Source: Microbulbifer bruguierae (GTDB lineage Bacteria; Pseudomonadota; Gammaproteobacteria; Pseudomonadales; Cellvibrionaceae). From it: a stretch of 64,000 nucleotides of DNA. Position numbers and translations under genes: made by a program. Below, piece after piece: positions 1 to 9,395 of the stretch (position 1 is the first letter of the stretch; each line of letters starts with the position of its first letter). The notes under the pieces were generated by a model. The model saw only the letters and a list, made by a program, of their open reading frames with translations, ran no database searches and was not told the origin of the DNA. The stretch is taken from the NCBI RefSeq assembly GCF_029869925.1, contig NZ_CP118605.1:744001-808000 (forward strand). Direction: 5' to 3'.

Positions 1-516
1 CACCACTATCCCGCCGGGCGCAAGTAAATCCAACAACCCTTCACACCAGGACAGCTCAGCTTCCACCCCGCGCTCTGCTACGCCGTCGCAATGGCCAAAC
101 AGGTCGTCCACGACCAGGTCGAAAGGCTCGTATTCCGATTGCGCGTTCAGCCTATCGATGTACTCTCGGGCATCCGCACATACCAAATTTACTCCACGAA
201 CACCAAAGTATCGACGTGCAACCGTCAGATGATGGGGATCGATATCCACACCGGTAATATGTCCAGGGCCAATATAGCGCTGCAATAAACGAATCAACGC
301 ACCGCCGCCTACCCCCAGTATCAGCACTCGCTGCACCTCACCTGCAGGAAGAAAAAATGCCGGCAGCAGCAACAGTTCCCACAGAGAACCTTTCAACGGG
401 TCAATGGGGTTCCACTGGGAATGAAAAACCCCATTGCTGTATAGCCGCACGCTCGCCCCATGTGTCCGGACTTCGTAACGACTGGTGCCGACTTGCTTGT
501 GCCAGATCAGTGCCAT
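1..516 (-). CDS. Spermidine synthase-like SAM methyltransferase (partial, C-terminus off window)
   Basis: The reverse strand is open from an ATG at 516 to the window edge, giving 172 codons without a stop. It has the class I SAM-binding pattern of the spermidine synthase family: a glycine-rich loop (LILGVGGGALIRLL) near residue 70, an acidic residue after the next strand (GVDIDPHH), then CADAREYI and the post-strand DLVVDDLFGH. Polyamine synthases and many orphan methyltransferases share this fold, so the substrate is not known; the N-terminal beta domain looks too short for a classical SpeE. The true C-terminus lies left of base 1. It runs in the same direction as the following GAF gene, 18 bases away. 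Confidence 0.75.
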   Translation of the reverse strand, partial: MALIWHKQVGTSRYEVRTHGASVRLYSNGVFHSQWNPIDPLKGSLWELLLLPAFFLPAGEVQRVLILGVGGGALIRLLQRYIGPGHITGVDIDPHHLTVARRYFGVRGVNLVCADAREYIDRLNAQSEYEPFDLVVDDLFGHCDGVAERGVEAELSWCEGLLDLLAPGGIVV

Positions 517-534
517 CCCTGAGCTTCCCGGTAA

Positions 535-1008
535 TCAATCCGCTGTCGGCAGCTCGGAATGCTGAAGTAGAGTCTTTGCAAAAGCCTCGATACCCACCAG
601 GTCCTGCTCGGTGAATCGCGCTACCAACGGGCTGTCAATATCCAGCACACCAATGCATTTCCCCCCGTGATATAGCGGCACTACTACCTCAGACGCCGAA
701 ACCGCATCGCAAGCGATATGACCCGGAAACTGATGCACATCTTCAACCAGTTGAGACTGGCCAGTCTTGACTGCGGTGCCACACACACCGGCACCTACCG
801 GAATTCGGGTACACGCCGGCTTGCCCTGGAAAGGCCCCAGGCGCAGCTCATCCCCGTGGAGAAAATAGAAGCCGGCCCAATTGATATCCGGCAACTCCAG
901 AAACAGGAGTGCACTGGCATTGGCGGTATTTGCCAGCCAGTCACGCTCATTGGTCAGCAAGCCCGATAGTTGCGCGCAAAGCGATTCGTAAAATGCAGTG
1001 ATTGTCAT
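535..1008 (-). CDS. msrC: Free methionine-(R)-sulfoxide reductase (GAF domain)
   Basis: This 157-residue single-GAF-domain protein matches the fRMsr (YebR/MsrC) family in length and motifs. Cys66, Cys76 and Cys100 sit in the family contexts GKPACTRIPVG, GVCGTAV and HIACDAVS; these are the three redox cysteines known for the family. The enzyme reduces free methionine-R-sulfoxide in the cytosol using thioredoxin-type reductants, repairing oxidant damage. It lies 18 bases upstream of the methyltransferase gene, on the same strand, so the two may be cotranscribed. The adjacent upstream terminator at about 1035 insulates it from the preceding gene. Confidence 0.9.
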   Translation of the reverse strand: MTITAFYESLCAQLSGLLTNERDWLANTANASALLFLELPDINWAGFYFLHGDELRLGPFQGKPACTRIPVGAGVCGTAVKTGQSQLVEDVHQFPGHIACDAVSASEVVVPLYHGGKCIGVLDIDSPLVARFTEQDLVGIEAFAKTLLQHSELPTAD

Positions 1009-1021
1009 GAGTAAATCCAGA

Positions 1022-1057
1022 AACCAAAAATCAAAAGCCCGCTGAATCAGCGGGCTT
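1022..1057 (-). terminator. Rho-independent terminator after the coiled-coil membrane protein gene
   Basis: An almost perfect 11-bp inverted repeat (AAGCCCGCTGA / TCAGCGGGCTT) at 1035-1057 is followed, on the reverse strand, by the T-rich run TTTTGATTTTTGG. It lies 47 bases past the stop of the 1104-1559 gene and just before the start of the GAF gene. Confidence 0.8.
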
Positions 1058-1103
1058 CGTTATTCGGACGGGCCATTGTAGCCTACCGGAAGATCGGCCA
1101 GTA

Positions 1104-1559
1104 TTACTGGTAGGGGTCCGCCGCTTCCTGTCCGGCTGCATTCTGCGAATGCGCCTCATAGACTTCGGCATCCACCGTAGGCCGTGACCACTCGCGCTCA
1201 TCTTCCGACTCACCACGACCGCGAATGGCTGGCGCGGTGCTGGTCACATCATTGGTCATCAGATTGGCCGGCTGTTTACCCAGTGTTGCCTTACTGGAGG
1301 ACTCCGCAGATTTGACCGGCTCATTCTTGAGCACACGGCTGGCAATCGCATTCAGATTCGGTCGGCGACGCTCCGCCAGTTTAACCGCTTCCAGCTCGCC
1401 ATTAAGGCGGTTGATCTCAGCCTGCATATCACCCACCTTGGCCTGCAGGTCGGTAATCTGGGACAACACGCCCTTTACCTTACGGCTTTCCTTTTCGTAC
1501 AGCACCGCCGCACCGCCAAAGGCCACTAAAAAAACCAGCAAAATTGAAAACTGACGCAT
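1104..1559 (-). CDS. Small membrane-anchored coiled-coil protein, unknown function
   Basis: The gene encodes 151 residues. I chose the ATG at 1559 because GGGGAGG lies 7 bases upstream; an upstream extension to 1682 is open but has no such signal. Residues 4-20 form one hydrophobic segment (FSILLVFLVAFGGAAVL), followed by a heptad-like stretch to about residue 60 (VLSQITDLQAKVGDMQAEINRLNG pattern) and then a low-complexity, polar, probably disordered tail. This suggests an inner-membrane protein with an outward or inward coiled coil. It follows the condensin gene mksB in the same direction after 143 bases. Family not recognised. Confidence 0.7.
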   Translation of the reverse strand: MRQFSILLVFLVAFGGAAVLYEKESRKVKGVLSQITDLQAKVGDMQAEINRLNGELEAVKLAERRRPNLNAIASRVLKNEPVKSAESSSKATLGKQPANLMTNDVTSTAPAIRGRGESEDEREWSRPTVDAEVYEAHSQNAAGQEAADPYQ

Positions 1560-1702
1560 CCAAGCCTCCCCTGCAAAACCGCAAAAAAAAAGTGGTACTT
1601 CAGAAATACTACCGGAACCTAGCATATCTTCCGCGAACTGGCGCCAAAAACGCAAGTTCAAAACGTGACCAGACAACTTCAATTTTGCGCTCTGACAGCC
1701 TC

Positions 1703-4700
1703 TCAGGCCCCGACTTCCTCCACCAGATCAAGAAACTCCAGGCTAGCCTGTTGCCGAATGGTGCGACGGTGGTTAGCCCAGAGTTTGGCAATTCTTTCCT
1801 GATTGCACACTTTACGGTCAACGTACACCCGTGTATTCAGCTCGCCCACAGGCTTGGGGCTCGGGCATTTGCTGAATACGAACTGATTGGAGATCAGGTC
1901 CATAAAGGGACCCGACTTGCTGCTGGGCATGATAAATAACAGCTGCAAGCCGAGTGTCTCTGTGAGGTAGCGGATCACCTCGCGAGACCGGGATTCATCC
2001 ATTTTCGAGAAGGCCTCATCCACCAGCACCATTTTCAGGTGGCTGTTGCCGTCATTAAAGCGGAAGGCCGAAGTCACTGCCGCAGAGCGAATGATATAAG
2101 CCGGCGTTTCCAGCTGTCCGCCAGAACCGGTACCGTACTGACTGAGGGCGATGGGCTCTTTGCCCTCTGGCTCCTTATAGATTTCGTAGTTACGGTAATT
2201 GCGGTAATCACTGATCCGGTCCAGCTCTCGCCGGGCCAATTGCTCATCTTCACTCAACAGCATGCCCAACAGTTTATCGCGGACCTGGGCGTGTTTGGGT
2301 GATAGATCCGCATCAAACAGGCTCTGCTCTTCCCCCAAATTTGGCAACTCGATGACTGCCTTGAAGAAGCCCCAATACTCCCTGAATTCCGGCACCCAAC
2401 TGTAATCAAAACGGAAGCGCTCGCGATCCGCACCAAAACGGTGGTGTTCCAGCTCCTGGTTAAGATCATCCAGCACGCGCTTGCCGTCGTTGATGGACTG
2501 ATAGATGGCGTGACAAAGGTGGGTAACAAAAGTCGTATTAAAAGACTTTTTCAAGCCGAGCAACTGCTCATGGCGGTCCACCAGCAGATTGTTTTTAAGG
2601 CGATTGCGCAGCGCAGAGACCTGGTCCGACAGCTGGCACACCAGCTTGAACTGCCCCTCCCCGTGAGTACCGGAAAAATCCGGATCGAATACCAGCGTGT
2701 CACCAGTACTGCAATTGCTGTTGTAATCCATCACCGCTTTCAACAGATGATGGCTGTGCTTCTGCAGCTGCCCCTGCCACTCGACAATATCCTGGGAAAA
2801 ATCAAATCCGTCGCCTGCCTGCGCCGCTTGGTCATCCGCTTTTTGCAGCGCACCTTCCGCATCAAAGTCTGGCGCAATCTGCGCAATACGTTGCACCGCG
2901 GCTTCGTTCTCCGAAAGCACATCGTCCAGCTGATCCAGTTGCGCCGAAAGCGCGTGTAGCTGCTTGCCGATATTGTCGAGATTGCTCTCCAGCTTGCCCG
3001 CGAGTTTTTGCAGACTTGCACCCTGCAGGCGCTCACCTTCCAGTTTGTCGTGAAGCTCCCTGGCCTGCTGCTCCAGCTCGATGCCGTCCTCCAGATCGAG
3101 ATTCGCCAGGGCCTGCTCGGCATTGCGCCACTGACGCTGCGCATTGAGCGCGGCATCCACCGGCTCCAACAGTTTCAGCGATACCAGGCGGCGAACGGAT
3201 TGGGCGAGTTGACGCAGCTGCTGCTGCTGATCATTAACTTGCGAGGCCTCTTTCAGCAGTAACTCCAACGCCTTCTGTTGCGCGGCCAACGCTCGCGCCC
3301 GCGCGCCCTGGCCGAATACCAGCTCACCGTCATCGATATCGCATCGCCACATACTGTAGTTGCCGCTCGCCAGCCCCTCCGGGGTCAGGCCACGACGGGT
3401 ACCGCGCAGCTCCTGGGAGTCCCGCACCTGCAGTACCGAGCCGTAGGAAGCCCGCAGATAATGCTCCGCGGTCTTGTGACTGAAGGACATCAGGTCAATG
3501 ACAGAGTTCTCAGGTGTATCGATTCGCTCAGCATCCAGCCGCGCCTTATCCCCCTGAATGACTCTTGCACGATTGCTACGCCCCGGCATATTGCGCACGA
3601 TACTGATGGCTTCCGCTTCGTGCTCCGGTTCAACAATGATCGAGAAGCGTGCGCCCCCCAGATAGCCCTCCACTGCCATCTGCCAACGCTCGTCCAGCAC
3701 CTCTACAAAATCACACAAGACCTGGGGTTCTGCCTGCGGACACAGTTCGCGGATTGCGGCCAAGGCCTGGTCAACGTACTGCGGATAACGCACACGATTC
3801 GATTGCAGGTGTTGAATCCTGGTTTCCTGCGTGTGCAACTGCTTTTGTAACTGCTGCACTTTCAACTCGCCACGGGAAACCAGTTCATTGACCTGATCTC
3901 TCACCGCCAGTTTGCCGGTATCTGTCTCTGCCAACTGCTGTACCAGTCGGTTCTGTGCGCTCTCGGCGGCAGCCACTTGTTCGCGCAGTGATTCCTGTGC
4001 GGACAGATCCACCCAGTCTTTACCCAGTAGCCCCTGCAACTGCGGCAGATCATCACCGCGACCCACCGCCTTCAGCGCCTTGACCAGCGCCGCATCCGCG
4101 AATCCCGGAATTTCCAGCGCAATCGATGTACTGCTGAGCAGCGACAGCAGATCCGCCGCAGCGGTCTGGTTCGCGGCGAACAATTGTTGCTGCCCCGCCA
4201 GTGGGCCTGCCAATGACGATAGATCCCGATTGGCATCGGCAATCTTCTGATCCAGCTCGTCTTTGCTGCGTAACGCGGCAATACCCTGGCGCTGGGCCTG
4301 TACCGCGACCAGTTGCTCACTCAAATAGCGTGTACGACTCTCGGACTGAAGTATCTCCTGCCCGGTATTTTCCAGTTCAGCGCGGGTGTCCTTCTGGCGA
4401 TTTTTACCCTCGAGATAGGTTTTCTGTACACGCAGTTGTTGATGCTTGGCCTGCAGGTACTCCTGAACACGCAACTGCAGCCACTGCTGCCGGTAGAGAT
4501 TCGCCGACTCACCAATGCGCTGCAATGCACCCACACGATCAACGATCTCCCGCGCCTCCTGCTCCATCCCGTGGATGGTTTTCATCAACTCGGAAACCGA
4601 GCGGATGGCCTCCCCGAGATCGCGCTTCTCGAGCACTTCCTGGGCAACAAAGTCATTGATGCTTTTAACCGGCTTGTAGGCCATAAAATTGGCAAAGGTT

Positions 4701-5338
4701 CGCGCCGCATGGGTGGCTTCCCGGTCCGACACAGCGTCCTTGCGCCCACGCAGAGCGCCATATAGACGGCGCAGATACGCTTTCTTTTTGTCGTACTGCT
4801 CAACCTTGTCAAATTGTTTGCTGGCTACACCGTAGAACTTGTCCAGCGGCAGCAAATGTTTGCCATCTTTGTATTCTTTGATGAAATCCTTAATGGACAG
4901 CTGCTCACCGGAAATCACAAAAAATCGAAGGTTATCCTGCCGCGCCTGCGCCGGTTTAGAGCTGGTATCGAGATGCGCACGGATTCCCATAACCGCGGTA
5001 AAGGGTTCACCGTCTTCGCCATCGGTAGGATAGAAATTGCCTGCGATATAGCAATCGGTTGGCTGCAATCGCGCATAGCTTCCGTCATCACAACCGAGCA
5101 CATACGACGCCAGGGTCCGCACCTGCTTGCCCCCACGCCCACGCTGGGTTGTTTCATCCTGGCCCGGATTGAAGGTAAACAGGGTGTCGTGAGCCGCGGT
5201 CATCAAGGTCTGGATTGCGTCCGCCGCGGTCGTCTTACCCGAACCATTACCGCCGGAAAACAGGTTAATCGGACCGAAGTCGTATTCCAGCTGAGGAATA
5301 TTGCCCCAGTTGATCAGGATGAGTTTTTTCAGAAACAT
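1703..5338 (-). CDS. mksB: MksB/JetC-type SMC ATPase (MukB-like condensin)
   Basis: This 1211-residue SMC-like ATPase is the motor of a MukBEF-like condensin. Walker A (GGNGSGKTT) is at residues 29-37. Long coiled-coil arms (about 230-500 and 680-900) flank a hinge-like globular region near 520-680. The ATP-binding cassette signature-like GTGSGGQ and Walker B (MVLVDEAFSKMDE) lie near the C-terminus. The N-terminal half lacks the alanine-rich hinge style of true MukB and fits the shorter Mks/Wadjet JetC class. It is third in the order mksF-mksE-mksB, starting 95 bases after mksE. Known Mks complexes load on DNA and extrude loops for chromosome organisation; those with a JetD/MksG nuclease restrict plasmids. 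No such nuclease is adjacent here. Confidence 0.9.
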   Translation of the reverse strand: MFLKKLILINWGNIPQLEYDFGPINLFSGGNGSGKTTAADAIQTLMTAAHDTLFTFNPGQDETTQRGRGGKQVRTLASYVLGCDDGSYARLQPTDCYIAGNFYPTDGEDGEPFTAVMGIRAHLDTSSKPAQARQDNLRFFVISGEQLSIKDFIKEYKDGKHLLPLDKFYGVASKQFDKVEQYDKKKAYLRRLYGALRGRKDAVSDREATHAARTFANFMAYKPVKSINDFVAQEVLEKRDLGEAIRSVSELMKTIHGMEQEAREIVDRVGALQRIGESANLYRQQWLQLRVQEYLQAKHQQLRVQKTYLEGKNRQKDTRAELENTGQEILQSESRTRYLSEQLVAVQAQRQGIAALRSKDELDQKIADANRDLSSLAGPLAGQQQLFAANQTAAADLLSLLSSTSIALEIPGFADAALVKALKAVGRGDDLPQLQGLLGKDWVDLSAQESLREQVAAAESAQNRLVQQLAETDTGKLAVRDQVNELVSRGELKVQQLQKQLHTQETRIQHLQSNRVRYPQYVDQALAAIRELCPQAEPQVLCDFVEVLDERWQMAVEGYLGGARFSIIVEPEHEAEAISIVRNMPGRSNRARVIQGDKARLDAERIDTPENSVIDLMSFSHKTAEHYLRASYGSVLQVRDSQELRGTRRGLTPEGLASGNYSMWRCDIDDGELVFGQGARARALAAQQKALELLLKEASQVNDQQQQLRQLAQSVRRLVSLKLLEPVDAALNAQRQWRNAEQALANLDLEDGIELEQQARELHDKLEGERLQGASLQKLAGKLESNLDNIGKQLHALSAQLDQLDDVLSENEAAVQRIAQIAPDFDAEGALQKADDQAAQAGDGFDFSQDIVEWQGQLQKHSHHLLKAVMDYNSNCSTGDTLVFDPDFSGTHGEGQFKLVCQLSDQVSALRNRLKNNLLVDRHEQLLGLKKSFNTTFVTHLCHAIYQSINDGKRVLDDLNQELEHHRFGADRERFRFDYSWVPEFREYWGFFKAVIELPNLGEEQSLFDADLSPKHAQVRDKLLGMLLSEDEQLARRELDRISDYRNYRNYEIYKEPEGKEPIALSQYGTGSGGQLETPAYIIRSAAVTSAFRFNDGNSHLKMVLVDEAFSKMDESRSREVIRYLTETLGLQLLFIMPSSKSGPFMDLISNQFVFSKCPSPKPVGELNTRVYVDRKVCNQERIAKLWANHRRTIRQQASLEFLDLVEEVGA

Positions 5339-5433
5339 GCGTTTCGTGTGCTCGGTATTGGATTGATACGGTTGTCTATTCGCTTATTCGCTCGAATATT
5401 TGCCCTCGGGCTCCAGCAACAAGCGTTTTGGTC

Positions 5434-6129
5434 TCAGTCTTGTGCGAAGAGGCTGTGATCTTCACTGGCCGGTGTAATACGCGCGGGTTGTTCCTCTTTT
5501 GGTGTGCCGCTCTCCAGCAACTGGTCCAACGCTGCCTCGCTCACAAACTGGGCGATAGTCGGGCGCACACGCAACAGAGTATCCACCACCGTTTCACTGT
5601 CTTCCCCAGAAAACTGAATCAGACGCAGCTGGCGCAGTTTTTTCAACAGCTGCTTACGCTCCACCAACTTGTCCGGCAGAGACATTTTCAGCAGGTTGCG
5701 CAGGCCGAGTTCCAACGCTTCCAGTGTGAGCGCCACACAACCCTGATCATCTACCTGGCCTTCCCGCAAGGACTTGTCATACTCCACTCGCAATACCAGA
5801 ATCGCCGCCACTTCCTGCTGTGTAAGACGCGCGCGGAAGCCTCCGTGGTGAGGCTCTTCCTGATCCGGCATGCCGGGAACCTCCGAGCCAGGTGGATATA
5901 CACGGATAAACTGAAACCGACTATCGTGATGCAAACGCAAACCCAGTGGGCCCAACCACTCACGAATAAGAGATTCACAGCGCTGAAAGCGATCGTACAA
6001 AAGCGTTTCTATATTGCTCTCATCACGGCAGATAACCCCGTAATCCAGGAGTCGCACCAGCAGCTCGGAAAATTCACTTCGGGTCAGCCGGCACTGGGCC
6101 AGCGCTTCTTCCAGGGCCTGTTCAATCAC
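5434..6129 (-). CDS. mksE: MksE/JetB-type condensin subunit (DUF4194)
   Basis: The 231-residue protein matches the DUF4194 family, the MukE-like accessory subunit of Mks/Wadjet complexes, which binds the kleisin as tandem winged-helix units. It overlaps the end of mksF by 8 bases, indicating translational coupling, and precedes mksB. The region with the RLTQQEVAAILVLRVEYDKS motif near residues 104-123 is typical of the family. The acidic C-terminal tail (about 210-231) looks disordered. Assignment rests on length, position and pattern recognition rather than on a catalytic motif, since the subunit has none. Confidence 0.85.
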   Translation of the reverse strand: MIEQALEEALAQCRLTRSEFSELLVRLLDYGVICRDESNIETLLYDRFQRCESLIREWLGPLGLRLHHDSRFQFIRVYPPGSEVPGMPDQEEPHHGGFRARLTQQEVAAILVLRVEYDKSLREGQVDDQGCVALTLEALELGLRNLLKMSLPDKLVERKQLLKKLRQLRLIQFSGEDSETVVDTLLRVRPTIAQFVSEAALDQLLESGTPKEEQPARITPASEDHSLFAQD

Positions 6130-7549
6130 GGCTTCTCAACTCGATTGTGTATTCATCAAATTCGGCAAAATAGTCATTACTGGCTTTTTCACCGGTAAAG
6201 GCGACCTGCACCAATGGTCCGCTACCATCCTGGGCAACGGCGGCGGCCTCGAGGGCATGGCTCATGGCCAACAGATCTGAAGCGCTGTTCAGGGGGAGAT
6301 CGCGACTGTTGATCTTTTGTCCGGCCCCGAGCGCTCGGGACAGATAGTTACGTAGCTCGCCACTATTGAAATTGAAGGCCTGATCGAGCAGCTGCTGCAA
6401 CAATATGTCGCGCTGATTGTCGTCGGTGATTGGCGCTTCGTCTTCCACCCGGGTATTTACCGGCTGGCGGCGGCTGCGCTGCCACAACTGGGTCTGCTTC
6501 GGATCGAACAGACGCAGTTGAAATGAAGCCAGTTGATCGCCCAGTTCTGACAGAATCGCATCCCGCTGCTGCGATGTTCCCAACGCCTGGCACAGGTCAG
6601 TGAAAGCACCTTCGGTGTTGCTTTGCAGATAACTGAGCTGGCGGATGATAATCTCTGCTCGCTTGGTGAAGCCCTGCAGGGCCTGGCGCAAGGCCGGCAG
6701 CTTTACTTCACAGGCGCGGCGCATCCGGTCTTCAATCGTGTCCAGCATCAGCCAAAGTACAGACTGTCCATCTACATGAAGCTCCGGCAGTTGCTGACGC
6801 AAACGGCGCTCCCACTCTGCTTTTTTGTTATTGTCCTTGCGGCGAATCTGGGTGATGACCTTGCCGATGGCATCCCTGTGTTTTTCGACACTGTCGGCGG
6901 AGAGACGAATGGCGATGTCCGGCTGGAAACGACTTTCCATAAACGAAAAAAATTCGTCCGTGGCCTGCTGCACCAGAATCTGTGCCTCCACTTCCCGCAC
7001 CATCTCCCGTTTGCGCTCCTCCAGTTCGGCGATCATGTCGGTAAAGTCTGCCACGATACGCTCGGAGTACTCCCATGCATCAATCAGGTCATAGACTTCA
7101 CCGCGACTGGCAAAGGCTTCCAGAGCGTTCAGTGTATTTCGGGTGTTGCGATGGCGGGTGCGTACACGGGTACTGTTCAACTCCACCAAAGGCTGTGTGA
7201 ACAGGCGCCCGCGACGGCTGAACGGATAGGAAACAGATAGCGTGGCGCTGTCCACCAGTTTTTCCAACCAGCCGAACTCAACCAGGCTGTTGAGCACCCA
7301 CACGGATTGCTCGCGCAGATTACGAAAACGCCCATCCGGTTCTGCCCCGCCATCGCCGTCGAGCTGTGGGGCCCGTGTCAGCGCTTCGGCAAAAGTTTCC
7401 AGAATCTGTTCGCGGGTCAGCGACTCACCGTAATCGGCCTTGGCGGTGTACAGGCGCTCATATAACAGGCGCAGACATTCGACCACCTGCTCACGGTATT
7501 TGCCCGTGAGCGGGCGAAAAAAATGCTGGTAGGAATCGGCAAAGAACAA
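6122..7549 (-). CDS. mksF: MksF/JetA-type kleisin subunit of condensin
   Basis: This 475-residue protein is the first gene of the condensin operon and fits the MukF-like kleisin (Wadjet JetA family). It has an N-terminal winged-helix-like region (residues 1-130), a long helical middle with the heptad segment around 160-200 (DMIAELEERKREMVREVEAQ), and a C-terminal region after 370. I see no upstream ATG in frame, so translation probably starts at the TTG at 7549, with GGAAG about 8 bases upstream. It follows the small lipoprotein gene by 16 bases and overlaps mksE. Kleisins bridge the heads of the SMC dimer and carry MksE. Confidence 0.87.
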   Translation of the reverse strand: MFFADSYQHFFRPLTGKYREQVVECLRLLYERLYTAKADYGESLTREQILETFAEALTRAPQLDGDGGAEPDGRFRNLREQSVWVLNSLVEFGWLEKLVDSATLSVSYPFSRRGRLFTQPLVELNSTRVRTRHRNTRNTLNALEAFASRGEVYDLIDAWEYSERIVADFTDMIAELEERKREMVREVEAQILVQQATDEFFSFMESRFQPDIAIRLSADSVEKHRDAIGKVITQIRRKDNNKKAEWERRLRQQLPELHVDGQSVLWLMLDTIEDRMRRACEVKLPALRQALQGFTKRAEIIIRQLSYLQSNTEGAFTDLCQALGTSQQRDAILSELGDQLASFQLRLFDPKQTQLWQRSRRQPVNTRVEDEAPITDDNQRDILLQQLLDQAFNFNSGELRNYLSRALGAGQKINSRDLPLNSASDLLAMSHALEAAAVAQDGSGPLVQVAFTGEKASNDYFAEFDEYTIELRSRD

Positions 7550-7565
7550 CAGGCAGGCTTCCGGC

Positions 7566-7754
7566 TTATTTATCTTCCGGCTTCTGGTTTAGTACGCAGT
7601 ACTTTGTATAGTCGCCGGCGTCGCTGAAAGTCCACTCGCCTTTGGGGGTTTCATCCATTTTTTTACACCAGGCATCGGAACCACGCTTGGGTTCACAAGC
7701 GGTGAGGGTAAGTACGGCGATAGAAAGTGCAAGGATGGTCAGAATGGTTTTCAT
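7566..7754 (-). CDS. Small DUF3012-type lipoprotein
   Basis: The 62-residue product starts with a lipoprotein signal (residues 1-19) and a lipobox LTAC with the modified cysteine at position 20. The mature part is only about 42 residues and has two further cysteines (Cys30, Cys53) and the motif PKGEWT followed by DAGDYTKYC, as in DUF3012 proteins. Function is unknown. It should be anchored to the outer or inner membrane from the periplasmic face. It lies 16 bases ahead of mksF in the same direction, so it may share the condensin transcript, but a functional link is not evident. Confidence 0.8.
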   Translation of the reverse strand: MKTILTILALSIAVLTLTACEPKRGSDAWCKKMDETPKGEWTFSDAGDYTKYCVLNQKPEDK

Positions 7755-7900
7755 GGTCTTTTCTCAATTCTAATTATCTGTTCGATAACAGGGGCCTGCT
7801 GTGGACGTACCGCATCGGTGCTGTTAGCGGTTCGCTGGCAGGCAGACTCCCCCATGCTTATGTGCAGTAGTCAGGCTTCACACAACCTACGGAGACCCGT

Positions 7901-9277
7901 TTAATTTTCCCGGCGCCACTTGGTGCCTTCGCGGCTGTCTTCCAGTACAACACCCTTGGCCTTGAGCTCATCGCGAATTTCATCGGCACGGGCAAAGTTC
8001 TTGTCTTTTTTACTTTGGTGGCGCTCTGCGATCAGGGTTTCAATTTCGTCTTCGCTGATCTCTTCACCACCGCGGGACTGCTTAAACCAGGCTTCCGGGT
8101 CCATCCGCAAAACACCCAGCATCTCACCAGCTGCCAGTAGCTGCCCCTTGAGCCCGGGCTTGTCCGCATCCGAGGCTTTATTCAGCTCACGGGCAAGCTG
8201 GTGTAGCTCACTGATGGCGATGGGTGAATTGAGATCATCGAACAGCGCGGCCATAAAAGCCGTGCCTTTGAGGTCGACATCAATTGCCTCAATTTCCTGA
8301 GTATCCCGCAGCGCGCCGTAGAGGCCATCGAGACTGCGCCATGCCTGATCGAGCAGATCGCTGCTGAAATTCAGTTCGGAGCGATAATGGGCGGACAGTA
8401 GTGCAAAGCGCAACACTTCCCCGGGATACAACTGCAACAGGTCGTTGACCATGCGGAAATTGCCCAGGGACTTGGACATTTTCTCACCATCAATGTTCAC
8501 GTAGCCGTTGTGCATCCAGTAACGTACGAAGTCGACACCATTCGCGCAACAACTCTGGGCGCGCTCATTTTCATGGTGCGGAAACGTGAGATCGCGGCCA
8601 CCGCCGTGAATATCAATGGTATCGCCGAGATGCTTTTTGATCATCGCGGAGCACTCCAGATGCCAACCCGGGCGACCGCGGCCCCAGGGGCTGTCCCAGC
8701 CAGGCTCATCTTCCGATGAAGGCTTCCACAGCACAAAATCTCCGGCGTATTTTTTGTACGGTGCGACTTCCACCCGTGCACCGGCGAGCATGTCATCCAG
8801 AGAACGCTTGGACAGTTTGCCGTAGTCACTCATGGACTCCACCGCAAACAGCACATGGCCCTCCGCTGCGTAGGCGTGTCCCCTGTCGACCAGCGCTTCG
8901 ATCATGGCGATCATTTCTGGAAGGTGTTCAGTGGCGTAGGGCGTGACGTCCGGCTGCAAGGTATTCAGGGCTTGCATGTCTTCAACATATGCCTGGGCAA
9001 AGCGCGCGCTCAGCACACCGATTTCTTCACCATTGGCACGCGCCGCCTTCATGATCTTGTCGTCGATATCGGTGATATTGCGCGCGTAAACCACATCATC
9101 GTACAGAGATTTCAGTACCCGATAGAGGGTGTCGAACACCACTGCCGGACGCGCGTTGCCGATGTGTACCCGGTTGTACACTGTGGGGCCGCACACGTAC
9201 ATGCGCACGCGGTTTTCCTGCAAGGGCTTGAAGAGTTCTTTTTCACCCGAAAGGGTGTTATGAAGCTTGAGAGGCAT
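7901..9277 (-). CDS. cysS: Cysteine--tRNA ligase
   Basis: The 458-residue class I aminoacyl-tRNA synthetase is of standard length for CysRS. The N-terminal zinc/active-site motif is [16 protein letters not shown] with Cys29 and the HIGN signature. Other zinc ligands appear in WHLECSAM and HHENERAQ, and the KMSKS loop is intact (KMSKSLGNF, about residue 266). The C-terminal DALR-type helical domain is present. It charges tRNA-Cys in the cytosol. It is downstream of glnS on the same strand; the 118-base gap holds two REP-like hairpins. Confidence 0.98.
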   Translation of the reverse strand: MPLKLHNTLSGEKELFKPLQENRVRMYVCGPTVYNRVHIGNARPAVVFDTLYRVLKSLYDDVVYARNITDIDDKIMKAARANGEEIGVLSARFAQAYVEDMQALNTLQPDVTPYATEHLPEMIAMIEALVDRGHAYAAEGHVLFAVESMSDYGKLSKRSLDDMLAGARVEVAPYKKYAGDFVLWKPSSEDEPGWDSPWGRGRPGWHLECSAMIKKHLGDTIDIHGGGRDLTFPHHENERAQSCCANGVDFVRYWMHNGYVNIDGEKMSKSLGNFRMVNDLLQLYPGEVLRFALLSAHYRSELNFSSDLLDQAWRSLDGLYGALRDTQEIEAIDVDLKGTAFMAALFDDLNSPIAISELHQLARELNKASDADKPGLKGQLLAAGEMLGVLRMDPEAWFKQSRGGEEISEDEIETLIAERHQSKKDKNFARADEIRDELKAKGVVLEDSREGTKWRREN

Positions 9278-9309
9278 CTCTTTTCGCTATTTAAACTAGT
9301 GGTGCATTT

Positions 9310-9339
9310 GGTGGATACGCTGCATAGCTCCACCCTACG
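9310..9339. repeat. REP-like palindrome 1 (cysS-glnS spacer)
   Basis: The sequence contains GGTGGATACGCTGC and its imperfect inverse ATAGCTCCACC, followed by CTACG. The GGTGGA/TCCACC arms form a hairpin. From memory it resembles dispersed GGGTGGAGC..GTATCCACC extragenic palindromes of many proteobacteria; I did not find a second copy in this window. Confidence 0.5.
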
Positions 9340-9350
9340 AAGCAACAAAT

Positions 9351-9374
9351 TTGTAAGAGCCTGCTTGCAGGCTC
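9351..9374. repeat. REP-like palindrome 2 (cysS-glnS spacer)
   Basis: TTGTAAGAGCCTGCTTGCAGGCTC has 7-bp arms GAGCCTG/CAGGCTC around a CTTG loop at 9357-9374. The layout TGTAGGAGCnnGCTTGCnnGC is that of pseudomonad REP elements, with the same TTG loop. It sits 12 bases from the first palindrome. Confidence 0.5.
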
Positions 9375-9395
9375 CTGCAGTAGACTTGTCGCTAA

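Noticed and set aside
3278..3850. Forward-strand frames inside mksB
   Set aside because: These overlap a well-supported 1211-residue SMC gene and show no protein features.
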